NCBI GenBank assembly: GCA_003991915.1 | Contig: RQTK01000075.1 | Location: 323,736 to 387,735, forward strand | Reading direction: 5' to 3' | Source of the DNA: Elysia chlorotica | Taxonomy: Eukaryota; Mollusca; Gastropoda; Plakobranchidae | Length of the DNA stretch: 64,000 bases | Shown: piece after piece, positions 31,701 to 53,512 of the stretch | Position numbering within the stretch: the stretch's first letter is position 1 | Layout of the letters: each line of letters opens with the position of its first letter | Notes under the pieces: model-generated | What the model was told of the DNA's origin: nothing | Seen by the model: the letters and a program-made list of their open reading frames with translations, nothing else | Database searches by the model: none | Position numbers and translations under genes: made by a program

Positions 31701-34700
31701 TTCTGTGAAAACTTTGCGGAATTTTTCTGTGATAGAGGAAAGAATTTTTTTATGTTATCAAATGAATATGAATGATGTTGATAATGATGCATTTTGTAGA
31801 GGTGCCAAATGGCTATGTATGAGTATGAACAAAAACAATTTTGTTTGTATCCGGAATGAAGCTAAGTACAAAAGATAACAGAGCTATACAATTTTCTTTT
31901 TAGAAACTGACAGGTGAAAAATTCATATATTGCTAAACAAGATCTGAATCAATGACTTTTAAGGGAAAAAAGGCAGCTGCACAGAGAATGCCATAAAAAC
32001 AATCTGAAACTATAACTAAATTAAGGCCAACAATGCAAACAGGTAGGTAAATCAGGGATGTCAACTGGATCATTTTTAACTGATTTTTTTTGGCATAAAA
32101 CATATTGTTTCACAAACATAACCCCTTTGGATATTTTTTAAGCTTTTAACCAAGCCATATGAGCTTACAAAATAGTTTTGAGAGTCCTCAGAGTACAGTT
32201 CGAATATCCATTTTAATAATTAGAAAAGACCAAAGATATTCAGTATTAAGTAATCCACCTATATCACTTTTCCCTTAAAGCCAAACAGTTCTATGTTTTC
32301 TGCAACTCGCTAAGCATTTACTTACTTAGATAAACCACTGCGCACCCATTTTTCTCTCTTTTGACATTCATAGATGTGAACAACATTGTATCTAAATAAT
32401 TTGGACTGAAAATAAACAAGAAATTCATTTCCAACTATTTAATTTTATATTAGGTAATTAGGACAAGACGTAATGCAAGGATACTGACCTAAGTCACGGC
32501 TGACAACAGCATCGGCTAGTGGAGGATTTCTCTCCTTAAGTATGGCCAACTGACTTGGATTACTGAGTAGCATGTCCATAAGATATTTTGGGTCGTCCTC
32601 CCTCTGTGATGGCTGGGCTTGTCTACTCGCACCTGGAAGCTGAATACTTCTGAAGTCTATGTTCAAAGCACCTACGAGAGGAGAAAGTTAAACTGTGAAC
32701 TTATTGATTCAAGCTTTTTATGTACCATCTGGAGGCTGCAGGAATCTGATTTATTGATAATCAGACATTTCTGTAATAGGATTAATTGTTTTCTTTTTCA
32801 TTTACGGTACTGTTAGTAGGACAGTAAGGTTTTACTAACTTCCTTTCTCCAATTTATTTTCTTAAATAAGAATTTAAAGAAAAGGTTCACAAAAAAATCT
32901 TTAAAAAAACAATTATATTACCATTCTTACTGAAACACACCTACCGCTGTTAAAAAAAAATAACCCTCAGTGCTAAGAATTATAAAAAAAAAGAAAAGAA
33001 ACAAAAACATTTAAAGTTTCGACATATAATGTACCTAGATTCTGGAACAGTCAAATCAGGACATGGATATTGACAGTACTTTGTCTAGAAGATCATGTTC
33101 CTGGCGTTTACTACAAACATATCTACAACAAGGCATGCTTGTGAAAAAACCAGGATGACTACCCAACATTTTTTATATCTCTATTTCAGTCCATCCACTT
33201 GGCAAACCTATGTAACATGTTAATTTAAAGATAGCATTTGTATACAAATATCTCATCTCTAGCATTAATTTAGTGCTCTGGATTGGCAAGAAGTTGGTCA
33301 AGGTTCGATCCTCAGCTGGTATTTGACCTTTTCCGTCTCAGTGTTATGAGTATAGTAGAACTTTCAATTGGGGCTTCAAGGGCTCTGGCTCTTAGCCTAT
33401 GGCCCATTCGGTCAAGAGACACACAGGAGGAATATTGTTTAGTGTTTCAAAAAAGGTTTCTTACTGAAACACACCTACCGCTGTTAAAAAAAAATAACCC
33501 TCAGTGCTAAGAATTTTAAAATTAAAAGAAGAAACAAAAACATTTAAAGTTTCGACATATAATGTACCTAGATTCTGGAACAGTCAAATCAGGAGATGGA
33601 TATTGACTGTACTTTGTCTAGAAGATAATGTTCCTGGCGTTTACTACAAACATATCTACAACAAGGCATGTTTGTGAAAAAACCAGGATGACTACCCAAC
33701 ATTTTTATATCTCTATTTCGATCCATCCATTTGGGAAAACAATGGAACATGTTTATTTAAAGATAGCAATTGTATACAAGGCGCCATATATCCAGGGATG
33801 CCACCCAAACCTGGCGAAACTTCTGAAACTTGGGTAGAAGAGCTGAAAATTTTCAAGATTTTCGCCCGTTAAAGAGGCTCTAAGATGATAAATGCTAACA
33901 TTTATTAAAGGAAATAGCGAGTCTCGCTAACAGATATTTGCCACTAAACAATGCGTACAACAGATTTTCTTTTATACCGGCTTCCTGTTAGAGCCATTGT
34001 TTCTTGTGTTACATTTATATCTCTAATTCTGTTCTAATTTCATTGCTGATGTTCAGAATTTCGGTTATTTTTAATTCTATTGCGTGCGTCCATTTCACGA
34101 AATAATAAACACAAGTTGTTTTATGTTGGGTTTTTTTAACCAAAGATTGGAGAAACATAATTAGGCCTCAAGAGCATAAATCCTGATATAGATCTAGTTT
34201 ATATGAATTTAGATTTAAATTATAATTGTTAGATGCAGAACGCAAACCGTAATGTTGGCAGGTCTGCATGATGATGGGATCAAGAAATTCCGCGCCATAG
34301 GCGGTCCTGAGATGAATATACCGATAAAGGTTTTTTCACCTCAGCTTCAAAAAGTAACATACAGAATTGAATTAATTAAATCTCATCGATATTGACAGGG
34401 GACTCTATCATAGGTAAACAACAGTTTTTATACTGCTGCGAACTATTGGTACTTTCCCAACCATAATGTGAGCTTCATCATTCACTTATTTATAGCTTTT
34501 ATCCGACCGAGGAATGTTCATCCAACCGAAGATCCGACCAAAATGCGACTTTTCCGACCACAACATTTTTATCCGACTTTCCGACTTCAGTGGACACCCT
34601 GAGTGAACAAGTAGCATCCATTTATATTTCACCCAAAATGTGCAGTTTTGTACACCAGTTGCGCAATATGACGGTGAGTTTCCGGAAATTTAGGCCTAAG

Positions 34701-35509
34701 TAGAGTAATTTGATGCAACAATAAAAGGGTAGGAAAGTCTTCAAACTTTGTAGCATGCCTAGATCCTGGATTGGGGATTTAAATAGATCTAATTCATCGG
34801 TTCTATATCTTCATCTAAGCTTGTTGCCATGAAACCGGAGTGATGTTTTCATTGTCTTGACGTTGAAGGTGTATAATACTAGATTTAGATCTATTTCTTG
34901 AATGACTTTAAGAATCTAAATCTAGATCTATAGGGCCTATCGTGTTCTTTATCCGTTCCTACATAGATCTAGAATCTAGTATGTGTGGATCTCTGTAACG
35001 TTTAGATATAGTAGATCTAGATCTATATAGCCATAGGGCCTATCGTGTTCTTTATCCGTTCCTACATAGATCTAGTAAATGTGTGGATCTCGGTAGCGTT
35101 TAGATATAGTAGATAGTAGATCTAGATGTAAATATCTGGGGTGAGCCTAGTGATTAAATTAGACTAAATTATAATCCAAACTAGACTAGATCTAGATCTA
35201 GATCTAGTTCTAGATCTGCAAGTCAAGATGATTGGGCCTACCTGCATTAGATGCGGGAGGGTCACTCGACTGACGCCCGGTCTGCCCTCGTAAATGTTGT
35301 ATCAAAACCATATCCCCGTGATGAATACCATACTGTTTCAAAGTAAGCTTGTCATCATGGAGAGGGCGCCCATTCCAGACAATGGACATTTCAGAAGCAG
35401 GAACCCCCGTTTCTACCTGACACAGTGCTTTAAAATTCTCCAACTCTAGATCCTCACTAACTTCAATGTTAAAGAGTTGGTCAGATAGGGTTGTTACAGT
35501 CAAGTGCAT
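18311..35509 (-). CDS. DDI1: DDI1/DDI2 ubiquitin-shuttle aspartic protease
   Basis: Complete eight-exon model on the minus strand: 35242-35509, 32489-32671, 31600-31726, 27705-27832, 24304-24432, 23871-23974, 21312-21489, 18311-18510. All junctions are GT-AG and in phase, giving 438 residues. Residues 1-75 are a ubiquitin-like domain ([10 protein letters not shown] ... GDMVLIQHL). Exons 2-3 give the helical domain ([37 protein letters not shown]). Exons 4-6 form the retroviral-type protease fold with the catalytic [13 protein letters not shown] and the conserved [14 protein letters not shown] and [16 protein letters not shown]. Exon 8 adds a UBA domain ([12 protein letters not shown] ... [14 protein letters not shown]). 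DDI proteins bind ubiquitinated clients at the proteasome, and in animals cleave substrates such as the NRF1 transcription factor. Yeast and many invertebrate homologues keep the UBA that human DDI1/DDI2 lack. All catalytic features are intact. Confidence 0.97.
18683..18725 (+). mobile_element. Single terminal end of a DNA transposon
   Basis: TACAGTGATCTCTATGTAAG followed by AACTCTCCACTTACAAAC closely matches the complement of 27599-27640 (CAGTGGTCTCTGTCTAGGAA ... CCTTACAAAC). The start after TA suggests a Tc1/mariner or pogo-type terminus. Only one end is visible at each place. It lies between exons 7 and 8 of DDI1. Confidence 0.4.
19333..20549 (-). mobile_element. 5'-truncated LINE insertion with ~79-bp direct repeats, in DDI intron 7
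   Basis: The insert 19413-20471 is flanked by direct repeats of about 79 bp at 19333-19412 and 20472-20549 that differ at only a few positions. On the minus strand it encodes a Cys/His finger ([20 protein letters not shown] then WVHKKCSG and FKCSRCQG, 20142-20378). A frameshift of this frame near 20150 leads to the C-terminal part of a non-LTR polyprotein ([55 protein letters not shown]; down to 19408). The 3' end carries a (ATG)n tail near 19446-19467. The reverse-transcriptase core is missing, so the copy is dead. Confidence 0.88.
22192..22370 (+). repeat. ~90-bp tandem duplication
   Basis: Two diverged copies starting ACACGCTGATCA (22192) and ACACACTGATCA (22282), both ending AACATTGTTGCATC. 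They lie in DDI intron 6, followed by a purine-rich GA patch at 22515-22590. Confidence 0.65.
23398..23560 (-). mobile_element. SINE copy (same family as 6511-6725)
   Basis: Contains the family body: CAGCACGATATTGTGG, CCAAGACTGACG, TGTACTGCCACTCATGAGAC, GGAATACCATGA, CCAACCAGTAGGGAGTGAAA. Located in DDI intron 6, about 300 bp from exon 6. Confidence 0.7.
25229..27495. mobile_element. hAT-like non-autonomous DNA transposon in DDI intron 4
   Basis: The termini are inverted copies of about 14 bp: AGGCCTGCCTACTT at the left and AAGTAGGCAGGTCT at the right. The flanks carry a matching TATTTCC (left 25222-25228; right after the terminal G), a 6-7-bp target duplication. Subterminal AAATAGGTAC (left) and AAATCGGTAC (right, several copies) may be transposase binding sites. 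There is no transposase frame; the interior holds (GA)n and (CAGA)n arrays at 25515-25945. The superfamily call rests on terminus style and is tentative. Confidence 0.55.
25515..25945 (+). repeat. (GA)n/(CAGA)n purine-rich arrays
   Basis: Several GA runs with an embedded CAGA tetramer array at about 25547-25573, interspersed with GGAGATCGAGAGTCAG-type units at 25803-25900. They sit inside the hAT-like element. Confidence 0.9.
28189..28350 (-). mobile_element. SINE copy (same family as 6511-6725)
   Basis: Has the family body CAGCAGCACTATATAGGC, GGGGCCCCAAGACGGACG, GTGCTGCCACACACGAGAC, GGGGATACCATGACTCCTG. The opposite end is the GGTTGGTTGGTTTG tail, which looks like the SINE 3' tail. It lies in DDI intron 3. 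Confidence 0.75.
29830..30436. mobile_element. 603-bp pogo/Tc1-like MITE flanked by TA
   Basis: Left end CAGTCAAACCTGC at 29832, right end its exact complement GCAGGTTTGACTG ending at 30434, with TA on both sides (29830-29831 and 30435-30436). TA duplication and a CAGT... terminus fit the pogo/Tc1-mariner group. No transposase is encoded. A related single end, CAGTGAAACCTGCC, occurs at about 24271. It lies in DDI intron 3. Confidence 0.75.
32924..33779 (+). repeat. ~320-bp direct duplication around a tRNA-like SINE
   Basis: Copies at 32924-33247 and 33458-33779 are about 95% alike by eye. The 210 bp between them (33248-33457) contain GGTTCGATCC, a perfect B-box-like string, preceded by a tRNA-like stretch, so a second SINE type sits at the junction. 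The whole lies in DDI intron 1. Confidence 0.85.
34931..35125 (+). repeat. 103-bp tandem duplication in AGATCT-rich sequence
   Basis: Copies starting TAGGGCCTATCGTGTTC at 34931 and 35034. The surrounding 34870-35220 is packed with TAGATCTAGATC-type palindromes reaching almost to the donor of DDI exon 1. Confidence 0.85.
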
Positions 35510-36167
35510 TTTAGTATAGTTTTCTCAAGAAACAGAACCTTTTTGCTGTAAAAGAAATAATAATAATTAGACAAAGTAAACTTCTATCAACTTTCGGGCC
35601 ACAAAGGAACGTGTAGGGCCGGAAGTTAAATAAACCTTACTTCTGTTCGAAGTTAAACTAAAAACGAGAACTAGTGTAAGGACACTGACATAGCACTCAG
35701 AAATTTACGAAACAAACCAAGCCAAACAGACTAAATCAATTTGGCGCCAACTGGGGCCCAGTGGTTCTCAGCCTCGATCTAGGCTAAGCCTACCTTTCTT
35801 TTTCATTCAGTTCAGGATCCCCGTGGTAGCTAAGCTAGGGGTCCTTGGTTCGTGAATAGGCCCACAATGGCGTGTCGTCCAAAATAGCGTCTAAAATAGT
35901 AAAGGCGCCAGTTGTTGTTTTTTTAGAAAGATGAACTTATCTTTACCAGACATGAATAAGGTTAGGCTACCATAAAACGGTCTTTATATTTAAGAAATAT
36001 TCAGTTTAGATCATAGATAAACTCCTAAATGATTAGTAGAGATAATTTAGGAATATGAAACGTGTAAAGATAGTTTTTATCTGTAGGCAACATTCAAGCA
36101 GTGCTGGCGACCCTATAGATTTTATCTAAAGCACTCATTGACATTTACATGAAAATAAATTACAGTA
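35510..36167. other. Upstream region of the DDI gene
   Basis: Should contain the DDI promoter and 5' UTR. A few GC-richer patches (for example 35745-35900) are visible but there is no clear TATA box or other recognisable element. Confidence 0.35.
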
Positions 36168-36214
36168 TTTTATGCTTTCTCTTATTCTCTCACTCTCCCT
36201 CTATCTATCTCTCT

Positions 36215-36257
<43 letters not shown>

Positions 36258-36405
36258 CGCTCGTTCGCTCGATCTCTATATATCTCTCTTTGTCTTTATA
36301 TCTACATCTCCCGTTCTCTCTTTCGATAGTTTTATTTTTATTTTTCTCTCCTGTGTCTCTTTTTTCTTATTTTATGCTTTCTCTTACTCTCTCACTCTCC
36401 CTCTA

Positions 36406-36452
<47 letters not shown>

Positions 36453-36525
36453 CGCTCGCTCGCTCGCTCGCTCGATCTCTATATATCTCTCTTTGTCTTT
36501 ATATATATATATATATCTTTTTCTT
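36168..36525 (+). repeat. Compound (TC)n/(CGCT)n microsatellite, itself duplicated
   Basis: A ~203-bp block (TTTATGCTTTCTCTTA, TC run, CGCTCGCTCG run, ATCTCTATATATCTC) occurs at 36168-36370 and again at 36371-36525. The whole compound satellite has been tandemly copied. Confidence 0.9.
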
Positions 36526-37319
36526 TCGTCCCAACATTATCTTTTACATGTTTCATATCCCTAATCTGATTTTAAGAGGTGATATCAACATTGGAACATG
36601 AGAGGGACTCTGTTCATAGAGTGCACAACTTTTAAAAGGCCATTACACCTTACCTTTTTTTTTTAATTCTCAATTTTTTTTAATAAAAGTTTTCATGAGA
36701 CATTTGATCGTAGGTAGGGTGTTTTGCTTAAAAATATATTGACGGGTCAATTTCATTTGTTTTTGCTTTTGTTTTGTTTTTTGTCTTTGTGAATGTTACA
36801 TGTTTACGCTTTTACACACAAATATAGATCTAATGCTTTTAGATAGTTGTTTTGTTTTTTTTGTTGTTGTTTTTTTATTGTTGGGGGGGGGGGCTGTTGC
36901 TGAGTTGGCAACGTTTTTTAACGCTGAAACCTAATTCTTTTAGAATATTAGCATGTCCATGGTTGTCGCGCTGTAATAACCAGTTCTTCGGCCAAATCCA
37001 CAATTTATCAGGCCTTTCACTGGAGTCCAAGGCAATACTAATACCTCCAATTCTTTACAAATTGAAATCTGACAAAAGAAAAAGAGAAATTTAAAAAAAA
37101 AAGTATGAAAAAAAAATCCTATTCAGTACCGCTGCATCTACAATAGCAGAGTTATAATCCCATAAAGTGCAATCATTGTTCGACCATTTTCACTAAAAGT
37201 CTACATCTACCACAAGCACTGTGGAAAAATGCCTAAAACTTCCAAATCTACTTATGACTATTCCAGTTGTCTGCCTCTCCGAAATCTAATTTATTAGATT
37301 CTACTTATTATGGTACAAT
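36526..37319. other. Intergenic, nothing recognised
   Basis: AT-rich sequence with T runs and one G run near 36882. No coding or structural feature stands out. Confidence 0.4.
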
Positions 37320-37385
<66 letters not shown>

Positions 37386-37702
37386 TACCACCACCACCAC
37401 CANNNNNNNNNNNNNNNNNNNNNNNNNNNNNNNNNNNNNNNNNNNNNNNNNNNNNNNNNNNNNNNNNNNNNNNNNNNNNNNNNNNNNNNNNNNNNNNNNN
37501 NNNNNNNNNNNNNNNNNNNNNNNNNNNNNNNNNNNNNNNNNNNNNNNNNNNNNNNNNNNNNNNNNNNNNNNNNNNNNNNNNNNNNNNNNNNNNNNNNNNN
37601 NNNNNNNNNNNNNNNNNNNNNNNNNNNNNNNNNNNNNNNNNNNNNNNNNNNNNNNNNNNNNNNNNNNNNNNNNNNNNNNNNNNNNNNNNNNNNNNNNNNN
37701 NN

Positions 37703-37756
<54 letters not shown>
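37320..37756 (+). repeat. (ACT)n array interrupted by a 300-N assembly gap
   Basis: ACT triplets at 37320-37389 pass into ACC triplets, then 300 Ns (37403-37702), then ACT triplets to 37756. The round gap size suggests a placeholder; the array is probably longer than assembled. Confidence 0.97.
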
Positions 37757-37757
<1 letters not shown>

Positions 37758-38714
37758 GGTTAGAAGGGGCAGCCACAAACCTAGGTCTAGCTTGAGACCA
37801 ACAGATAAGACAAGTAGACAAAGACACATTTTAGTTTCTCCTTAGCATGTAGGTAGACGTTTCTATTGGAGATGTCACTAACTTCTTTTTTTTTTAATGC
37901 TGTGCTAGTTTTGCATTTTACATTTATGTAAACATCGTATAGGTGTAACAATTCTTTGAGTTTTTAATACTCTTTTGTTTTTGTAATTAATTTTTGCTCA
38001 CAGTGTTCGAAATATCGCCGGGTTCAGAATATCCCAACATTCATTAACCCTAGATCTCTATTTCATTCTATGTTATGACTTTCAAAATAGTAATTTAAAT
38101 ACTGTGCTTAATTTGCTGTTTTCATTGATTTTCATATCTTCTAGATATGACAATTCTTTGAATTTTTATGCGTTTAAAATAATGTCTTTTTCCTGTTAAT
38201 TTTGGAAATTTTGCGTAGTTGATAATACCTCTATTTTCATATTATCTCCTAGATCACTGTTCAACCTATGTTATGACATTCAAAGTTTATTTCAAATGTG
38301 CCCACTGTTCCTCTTTTGTTGTTAACATTGCTGTAAACATCTTCCAGATAATTGCAATTCTTAGATTTTTTTTAATGATTTTTGGAAAACGCCATTTCCT
38401 CCATTTCCACTTTTTAAATTGTGGTCCTTTAAAAACGGAGTTTTTTTTCATGTTAAACTGATGACGTAATTTCTCATAACTTTAGTTTATAACTAGAGCT
38501 ACACCCAACGGGAAGATAGCAAAATTATAGAGAACAAGGTCTTTCTAAATGCTCATTGTGGTTTTGAAATTTAAGTTGTTCAGCTCTGTGACGAGATGAA
38601 CTCACCGCTGTTATGTTTCGACCAGTGACCGTTTTCCTGATGAAGAGGTACAGCTGCACTGCAGTTTTCAAAAAGGTTAAGAGATTACAATAGTTTAGTT
38701 TCAGCCTCTTGATT
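37757..38714. other. AT-rich intergenic sequence
   Basis: Shows loose ~190-bp periodic similarity (ATGTTATGACATTCAAAGT at 38270 versus ATGTTATGACTTTCAAAAT at 38070), as if an old repeat. No gene recognised. Confidence 0.4.
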
Positions 38715-38719
38715 CCTTG

Positions 38720-39055
38720 TGGAACATAGGGCCGCAGCAACTACTCTCCACCTGATTCGGTTTTGGCTGGTCCTCTTCAGCTCGGCCCATGTGGTACCGG
38801 CAGGTGTTTTTGTTTTTTTTTTTGCGTCAGTGCTTCTACGCGAAGACTTCTTTGGACGGCCGACCTTTCATTTTCCTAGGGGATTCCACCCCAAGGCTTG
38901 CCTCATGATGTTCAATACAGGCTTTCAGAGTGCGTAGCCTATCCAACCCCATTTATGCTTTTTGATCTCTGTCTCGATGGAGGTTTGCTTCGTTCTGGTC
39001 CACATTTCTTTGTTTGAGACAACATCACGCAATGTAACGTTGTTGTTTCTGAGGC
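38720..39055 (-). mobile_element. LINE 3' fragment (degenerate reverse-transcriptase tail)
   Basis: The minus strand reads, with frameshifts and stops: KQTSIETEIKKHKWGWIGYA, then KPVLNIMRQALGWNPLGKMK, GRPSKE, ELKRTSQNRIRWR and VAALCSTRNQEAE. This is the C-terminal block common in invertebrate non-LTR elements (IGHxLRKxxxNIxRQALxWNPQGKRxxGRP ... QNRxRWRxxVxALCSTxxxE). It is a dead fragment lying between the carboxylesterase 3' end and the gap. Confidence 0.8.
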
Positions 39056-39216
39056 CTATGTACAATAGTACAGTACATAATTATAATTCGCATGTACTGG
39101 GTGACATATGGAATAAGCAACCCGTGTAGGTGGTCATATCATCGAAGAAGAAGAAAATAATGATTAAACCATACACAAAAAATAAGAAAGACGTGATGTA
39201 AAGTGCTTTTCAAACT

Positions 39217-39222
39217 TTTATT
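39217..39222 (-). promoter_or_regulatory. Probable polyadenylation signal of the carboxylesterase
   Basis: AATAAA on the minus strand, about 50 nt after the stop codon, in an A/T-rich context. Confidence 0.55.
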
Positions 39223-39271
39223 TTTCACACAACAAAGGGATATGTCCACACCCAGCTCTGCTATGATCTGA

Positions 39272-49266
<9,995 letters not shown>

Positions 49267-51483
49267 ATGAAAAGTCAGATTTCATTTTATTTTGACCCGG
49301 AAGAAAGGAGGATGGGGAGAGTGTTTGCATGTTTTCCAAGTGTCTACCTTTTTTTTAGATCTGTATTGGGTGGTGTTTTTAGAAATCATTAATTAAAGTT
49401 CAAAGAGCACATGTTGTTACCGAAGAGTCAGTGTGGCGCATTTATGGGGATTACAAAAAAATCTTCTGGTTTAATATGGTTACCGGGAAAATAGCCACTT
49501 CCTAAGTTTTTTACGCTTCATCATTATGAGTATTGTTTAAGCGTTTGGCTACAGGATCATCTATTGGTTGTGAGAAGGAGGACAAGAATCACTACGTGGT
49601 TGTATCAATAAATGTTTTGAAATCACCCTCTGAGAACACTTAACCTTTAAATACATCACCAAGTAAAATCATTTAATGACCTTTGAATTGGAATTTAAAA
49701 AATGGAGCGGAAATATATTCGCTACCGGGTATGTATAACGGTGCAGTATTATAAATGTCATACAAATTGGATACATGGACAATATCAAAGTATTGACCAT
49801 ATGAAAGAGCACATAGACCTGTATATATCAACATGGACAGGTTAGAATTGTAGATGTTGTCTAAACAAGGTGGGCCGTGCATGAGTTTGGTAATTTTTCA
49901 AAAAAAAAAAAAAAATGGGCGGAATTTGAAAAAAAAAAGCTTTTTGTGCAGGGAACTTCATACATCACCTTCAGATATTTCTTCAAATTCAATTTCAGGC
50001 GCTTATCGCGAATGCAAAGTAATAAATTTTTTTTTAAAGAAGCAAATTTGATAAATAATTACTGCACTGCTGGCCTCACAACTGTAACCATACAATATTA
50101 TCACTAAATTATCTTCTCTCTTGGTCCCAAGCTCAAAATAAAGATCATTGTTTGTTTAATCTTTCATATCGTCACGTTGAAAAAGGCCCAATTTAACTTA
50201 CTCAAGTGTACGAAAAAAAAGTGTCTGGCCCTCTGGCATTGAACTTACCACCACAACACATGGAAAACAGAAGCAGCTTGGTCCCACTTGGCCACCCAGC
50301 GTACCCTGACCGATACATGTAATGAGTGTGCAGTCCCGAGGTCGGTGCCTGGGCGGGATCTTTGTGTGGACATCCCAGTGTTGGTCGCTTTGGCACTGAG
50401 GCTCGCTGTAGATGTTTGCCTTCCTGTTATAAACTAGTCGCTAGTCGAGCTCTTGAGGGTTAGATTATAGGGCACTTTGAAATTTGAGACATTTGTTCAA
50501 CGATTGCTTTTTGTTTGTTGTTTGATTTTTTAACTTTTTTTAAATTTCTTTTTTGTTTTGTTTTTTTTTATGTATCTTAGCGTTGTTGTGATTTATATAT
50601 TTCAATCGATGTTGATATAATTAAATGTATGCTTTTGCTGAAAAAGGAAATGTATGTGCATCACCTAAATAATCCTGATGCTTTATCATTCATTGTTGTA
50701 GATCGATATTCTATAATTACATACATTGTAAATAGTTGACAACAAATTTAAGTAAAAATATCAGGACATATTTACACGTACACTTCTGGCTGTTTAAATT
50801 AAGGAGGAAATGTGTGTATGTGTGTGGGTGGGGGAACGTTTTTGCAAAGGGTTAGACACTTGGGCCGTCTTCTGAAGTACACAGAGAAGGTCGGGTTCGA
50901 GACATGCTGCGGTGGCCGTTTTCCGTGACTTGTTCAGTGGTTGGGTCGGTGCCAGTTGACCAGCCAAGTCCCGAGTATACGCTTTGGGACCCCGCATGGG
51001 AATGTGATGTCGCCGAGTTCAGGACGTCAAACTTTGAGAAACACACCTTTACCTATTGTGCAAGTGTGTGCGCGTGTTGATTCGTGTTTTTTTTTTTTTG
51101 CGTTTGTTTGTTGTTGTTTTTTTTGTTTGTTTGTTGTTGTTTTTTTTTGGGGGGGGGGCCTATATTAAAGGCTAGTGGTTCTTGATCGAGCTCTCTCAGT
51201 CTCAGTGATACTGTTCGCAACAGCCATACAATAACAAACTTAAATTGGAATCATATGACTCTTATTTGATTCGTTTGGAAAAAAAAAAAAAAAAAATGAA
51301 TTGGCAAAGTGGTAGTCTGCAATCGTGTCCATTTAAAATGAGATATGGTAAAATAACATACCCACATAGACGGCTGTACTGCTTTGAATTTTATAATTAT
51401 TGAAGCGCAACTTATCTCTGAACTGCTAGAATCGAAACCTGGAACTAGTACATGTACTGTAGTAAAAGTCCGAATTTAGGCCC
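49267..51483. other. Intergenic region upstream of the carboxylesterase
   Basis: No gene recognised. Near 50840-51050 is a tRNA-SINE-like stretch with GGTTCGAGACATGC (B-box-like), followed by poly-T and a G run at 51146. The carboxylesterase promoter should lie just above 49267. Confidence 0.45.
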
Positions 51484-53512
51484 CTATATTAAACAACACA
51501 GGTGATATTGCTTCCACCCCAGTGGAATCTTGATCAACCGGTTCTGGAGGTTTTTTTTGCGGTAGAAGCTTGGCATCTTAGATTATGCATGCACCGTGTG
51601 TATACATCATTAAGTTTTGACCGTCGTGCTGCGTGTGTATACATAACTAAGTTTTGACAGTCGTGCTGGGGTCAGACTTATGCAAGATTGGCGGGGCACT
51701 TGACCTGGGGGGCTTGCTCAGGGTCTCAGGCGATCACATTTCATATGGCAGTAGTTCAGTTCAACAGGTACAAATACATTGTGTTCTGTTCGGGATCAAT
51801 CATGTTTTTACCTGCAATAATTCTGTTCGGGCCATGAAGTTACATTGCAATGAAATTCTGGGATCGTCATAGCAGACCTAATCCTTACATCTAGTTATTT
51901 AGTAGTATACGCAGTATACAGTACAATGTAATCACAATACATCTACAACAATTAGCATATGCAGTGCCCAGTGTGCTATTGTTTAGTCTTCGTGGAACTG
52001 GACGGTACGGTAATGACCAATCCATGTCACTCTGGTCGCACTTACCCCCGTCATACTGAGTGCTAACGTCCCACGTCACTCTGTCGCACTTACCCCCGTC
52101 ATACTAAGTGCTAACGTCCCACGTCACTGACTAGGCCATCTCGTGGTCGGGGCTCATTCATTGTACATACATGCTGTAAGTGTAACAATAAAATCATGAA
52201 AGCTAAGTAAAAGAAGGACGTTTAGATTTAAACAAAATAACTAGGGCCTACTAGTGCTAAATGTACTGGAGTTGCAAAACTTGTTAGATTCTGGCTTTGA
52301 TTCAAAGTCTATGGATTTTTTTTCTTGTGTAGTCTGTAAAGGCACTATCCGATCCCATGTTGTAACATTACAATACATAATTTTAAGGTATTTTTGGTAC
52401 CAGTTCAACTTACATGTACTTCACTTCACTTAGTAGCTGACCATCTCTAATTTGTAAGACGCCTAAGAGAATGTTGAAGCATGACTTTACATACAAATGC
52501 ATGATAATAATTAATAAGTTTGGGATTAGGCAACCATGAACTCAAGTTAAGAAGCATTTAATCATCCAGGTCTTGCTTTGAAAACCAGCACAGCTTTATC
52601 ATTAAAAACCTGATAATGGTGTGGACATTGAAAAACATGTATTTTAGTTACACATTACATACTCTGAGGAATCCACTCAGTGCTAATTTTACAATCTTTG
52701 ACTAGACTGAAAAGCATCTATTGTGAGCGAAATGTCACATTTCTTTTAGTTTCACAGACTGTGACAGGCACTAACATTTTCGAATTTTTATTTTGCTTCA
52801 TACATGTATGAATTATATATCTGCTGCACAAAGGCAATGCATTTGGGTCGATTTATAGATCATGTGTGTTGCAAGGCTGCATCTTTTGACAAGGGAAAAT
52901 ATGCAATGTGTCTATGATTTTTTAGATTGGATTTTCAACATATCCAACAATGCCGTTTTCACCTGCAAAGGCAGTTTGACGTAAAGGCTTTTGAAATTAA
53001 AAGACATAATATACCCCAACACTTTAAACATTAAAAGTATGTGACAAAACCAAAGCAAGGCAATATAAATAGTTTACAATATTTATTTCTTTACAATTAA
53101 TTTAATTGATTTACAACAAGTGGAACCCCTCACCACACACTGTCTATTATTATGACTGACCACACTGATGTCAACCCAATGAAGTTTCTCTCATGCAAAC
53201 ACAGGCACCCTTCTCAATCAGCAGTAGGGAACGAGTCCATTTTACCACTCTCAATGATCCTATCTTTCCTAACAAAAAAAACGACACAGATTTAAATGTT
53301 ATATTAAAACAGTTATAAAGCAATTTTGACAAGTAGCTGTAAAGTGGAAAAATCCATGTACATGTATTAAAAAAAAATGACTAATGAACCAATCAATCAT
53401 TCAACATACACACAGGCAGACTTGCACTATTTTGGTATTTTGTATATTTTTTACTAAATGACTGTTATCAGTTCCCCTGTAGTTCTCGTTTTACTGTTGA
53501 GCAGCATTTTCT

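Noticed and set aside
33296-33312. tRNA gene
   Set aside because: Only a B-box-like GGTTCGATCC with no foldable cloverleaf around it; fits a SINE head better.
33793-34604. Possible second hAT element (CAGGGATGCCAC ... complement of CAGGGTGTCCAC)
   Set aside because: The ends are only loosely inverted and the flanking 8-mers (CATATATC and AGTGAACA) do not match, so no target duplication supports it.
37267-37827. Open frames across the N gap
   Set aside because: They consist of unknown residues and ACT-repeat translation only.
51654-51872. Open frame MTVVLGSDLCKIGGALD... and its partner at 55080
   Set aside because: The two duplicates have frameshifts relative to each other and no family match; probably non-coding.
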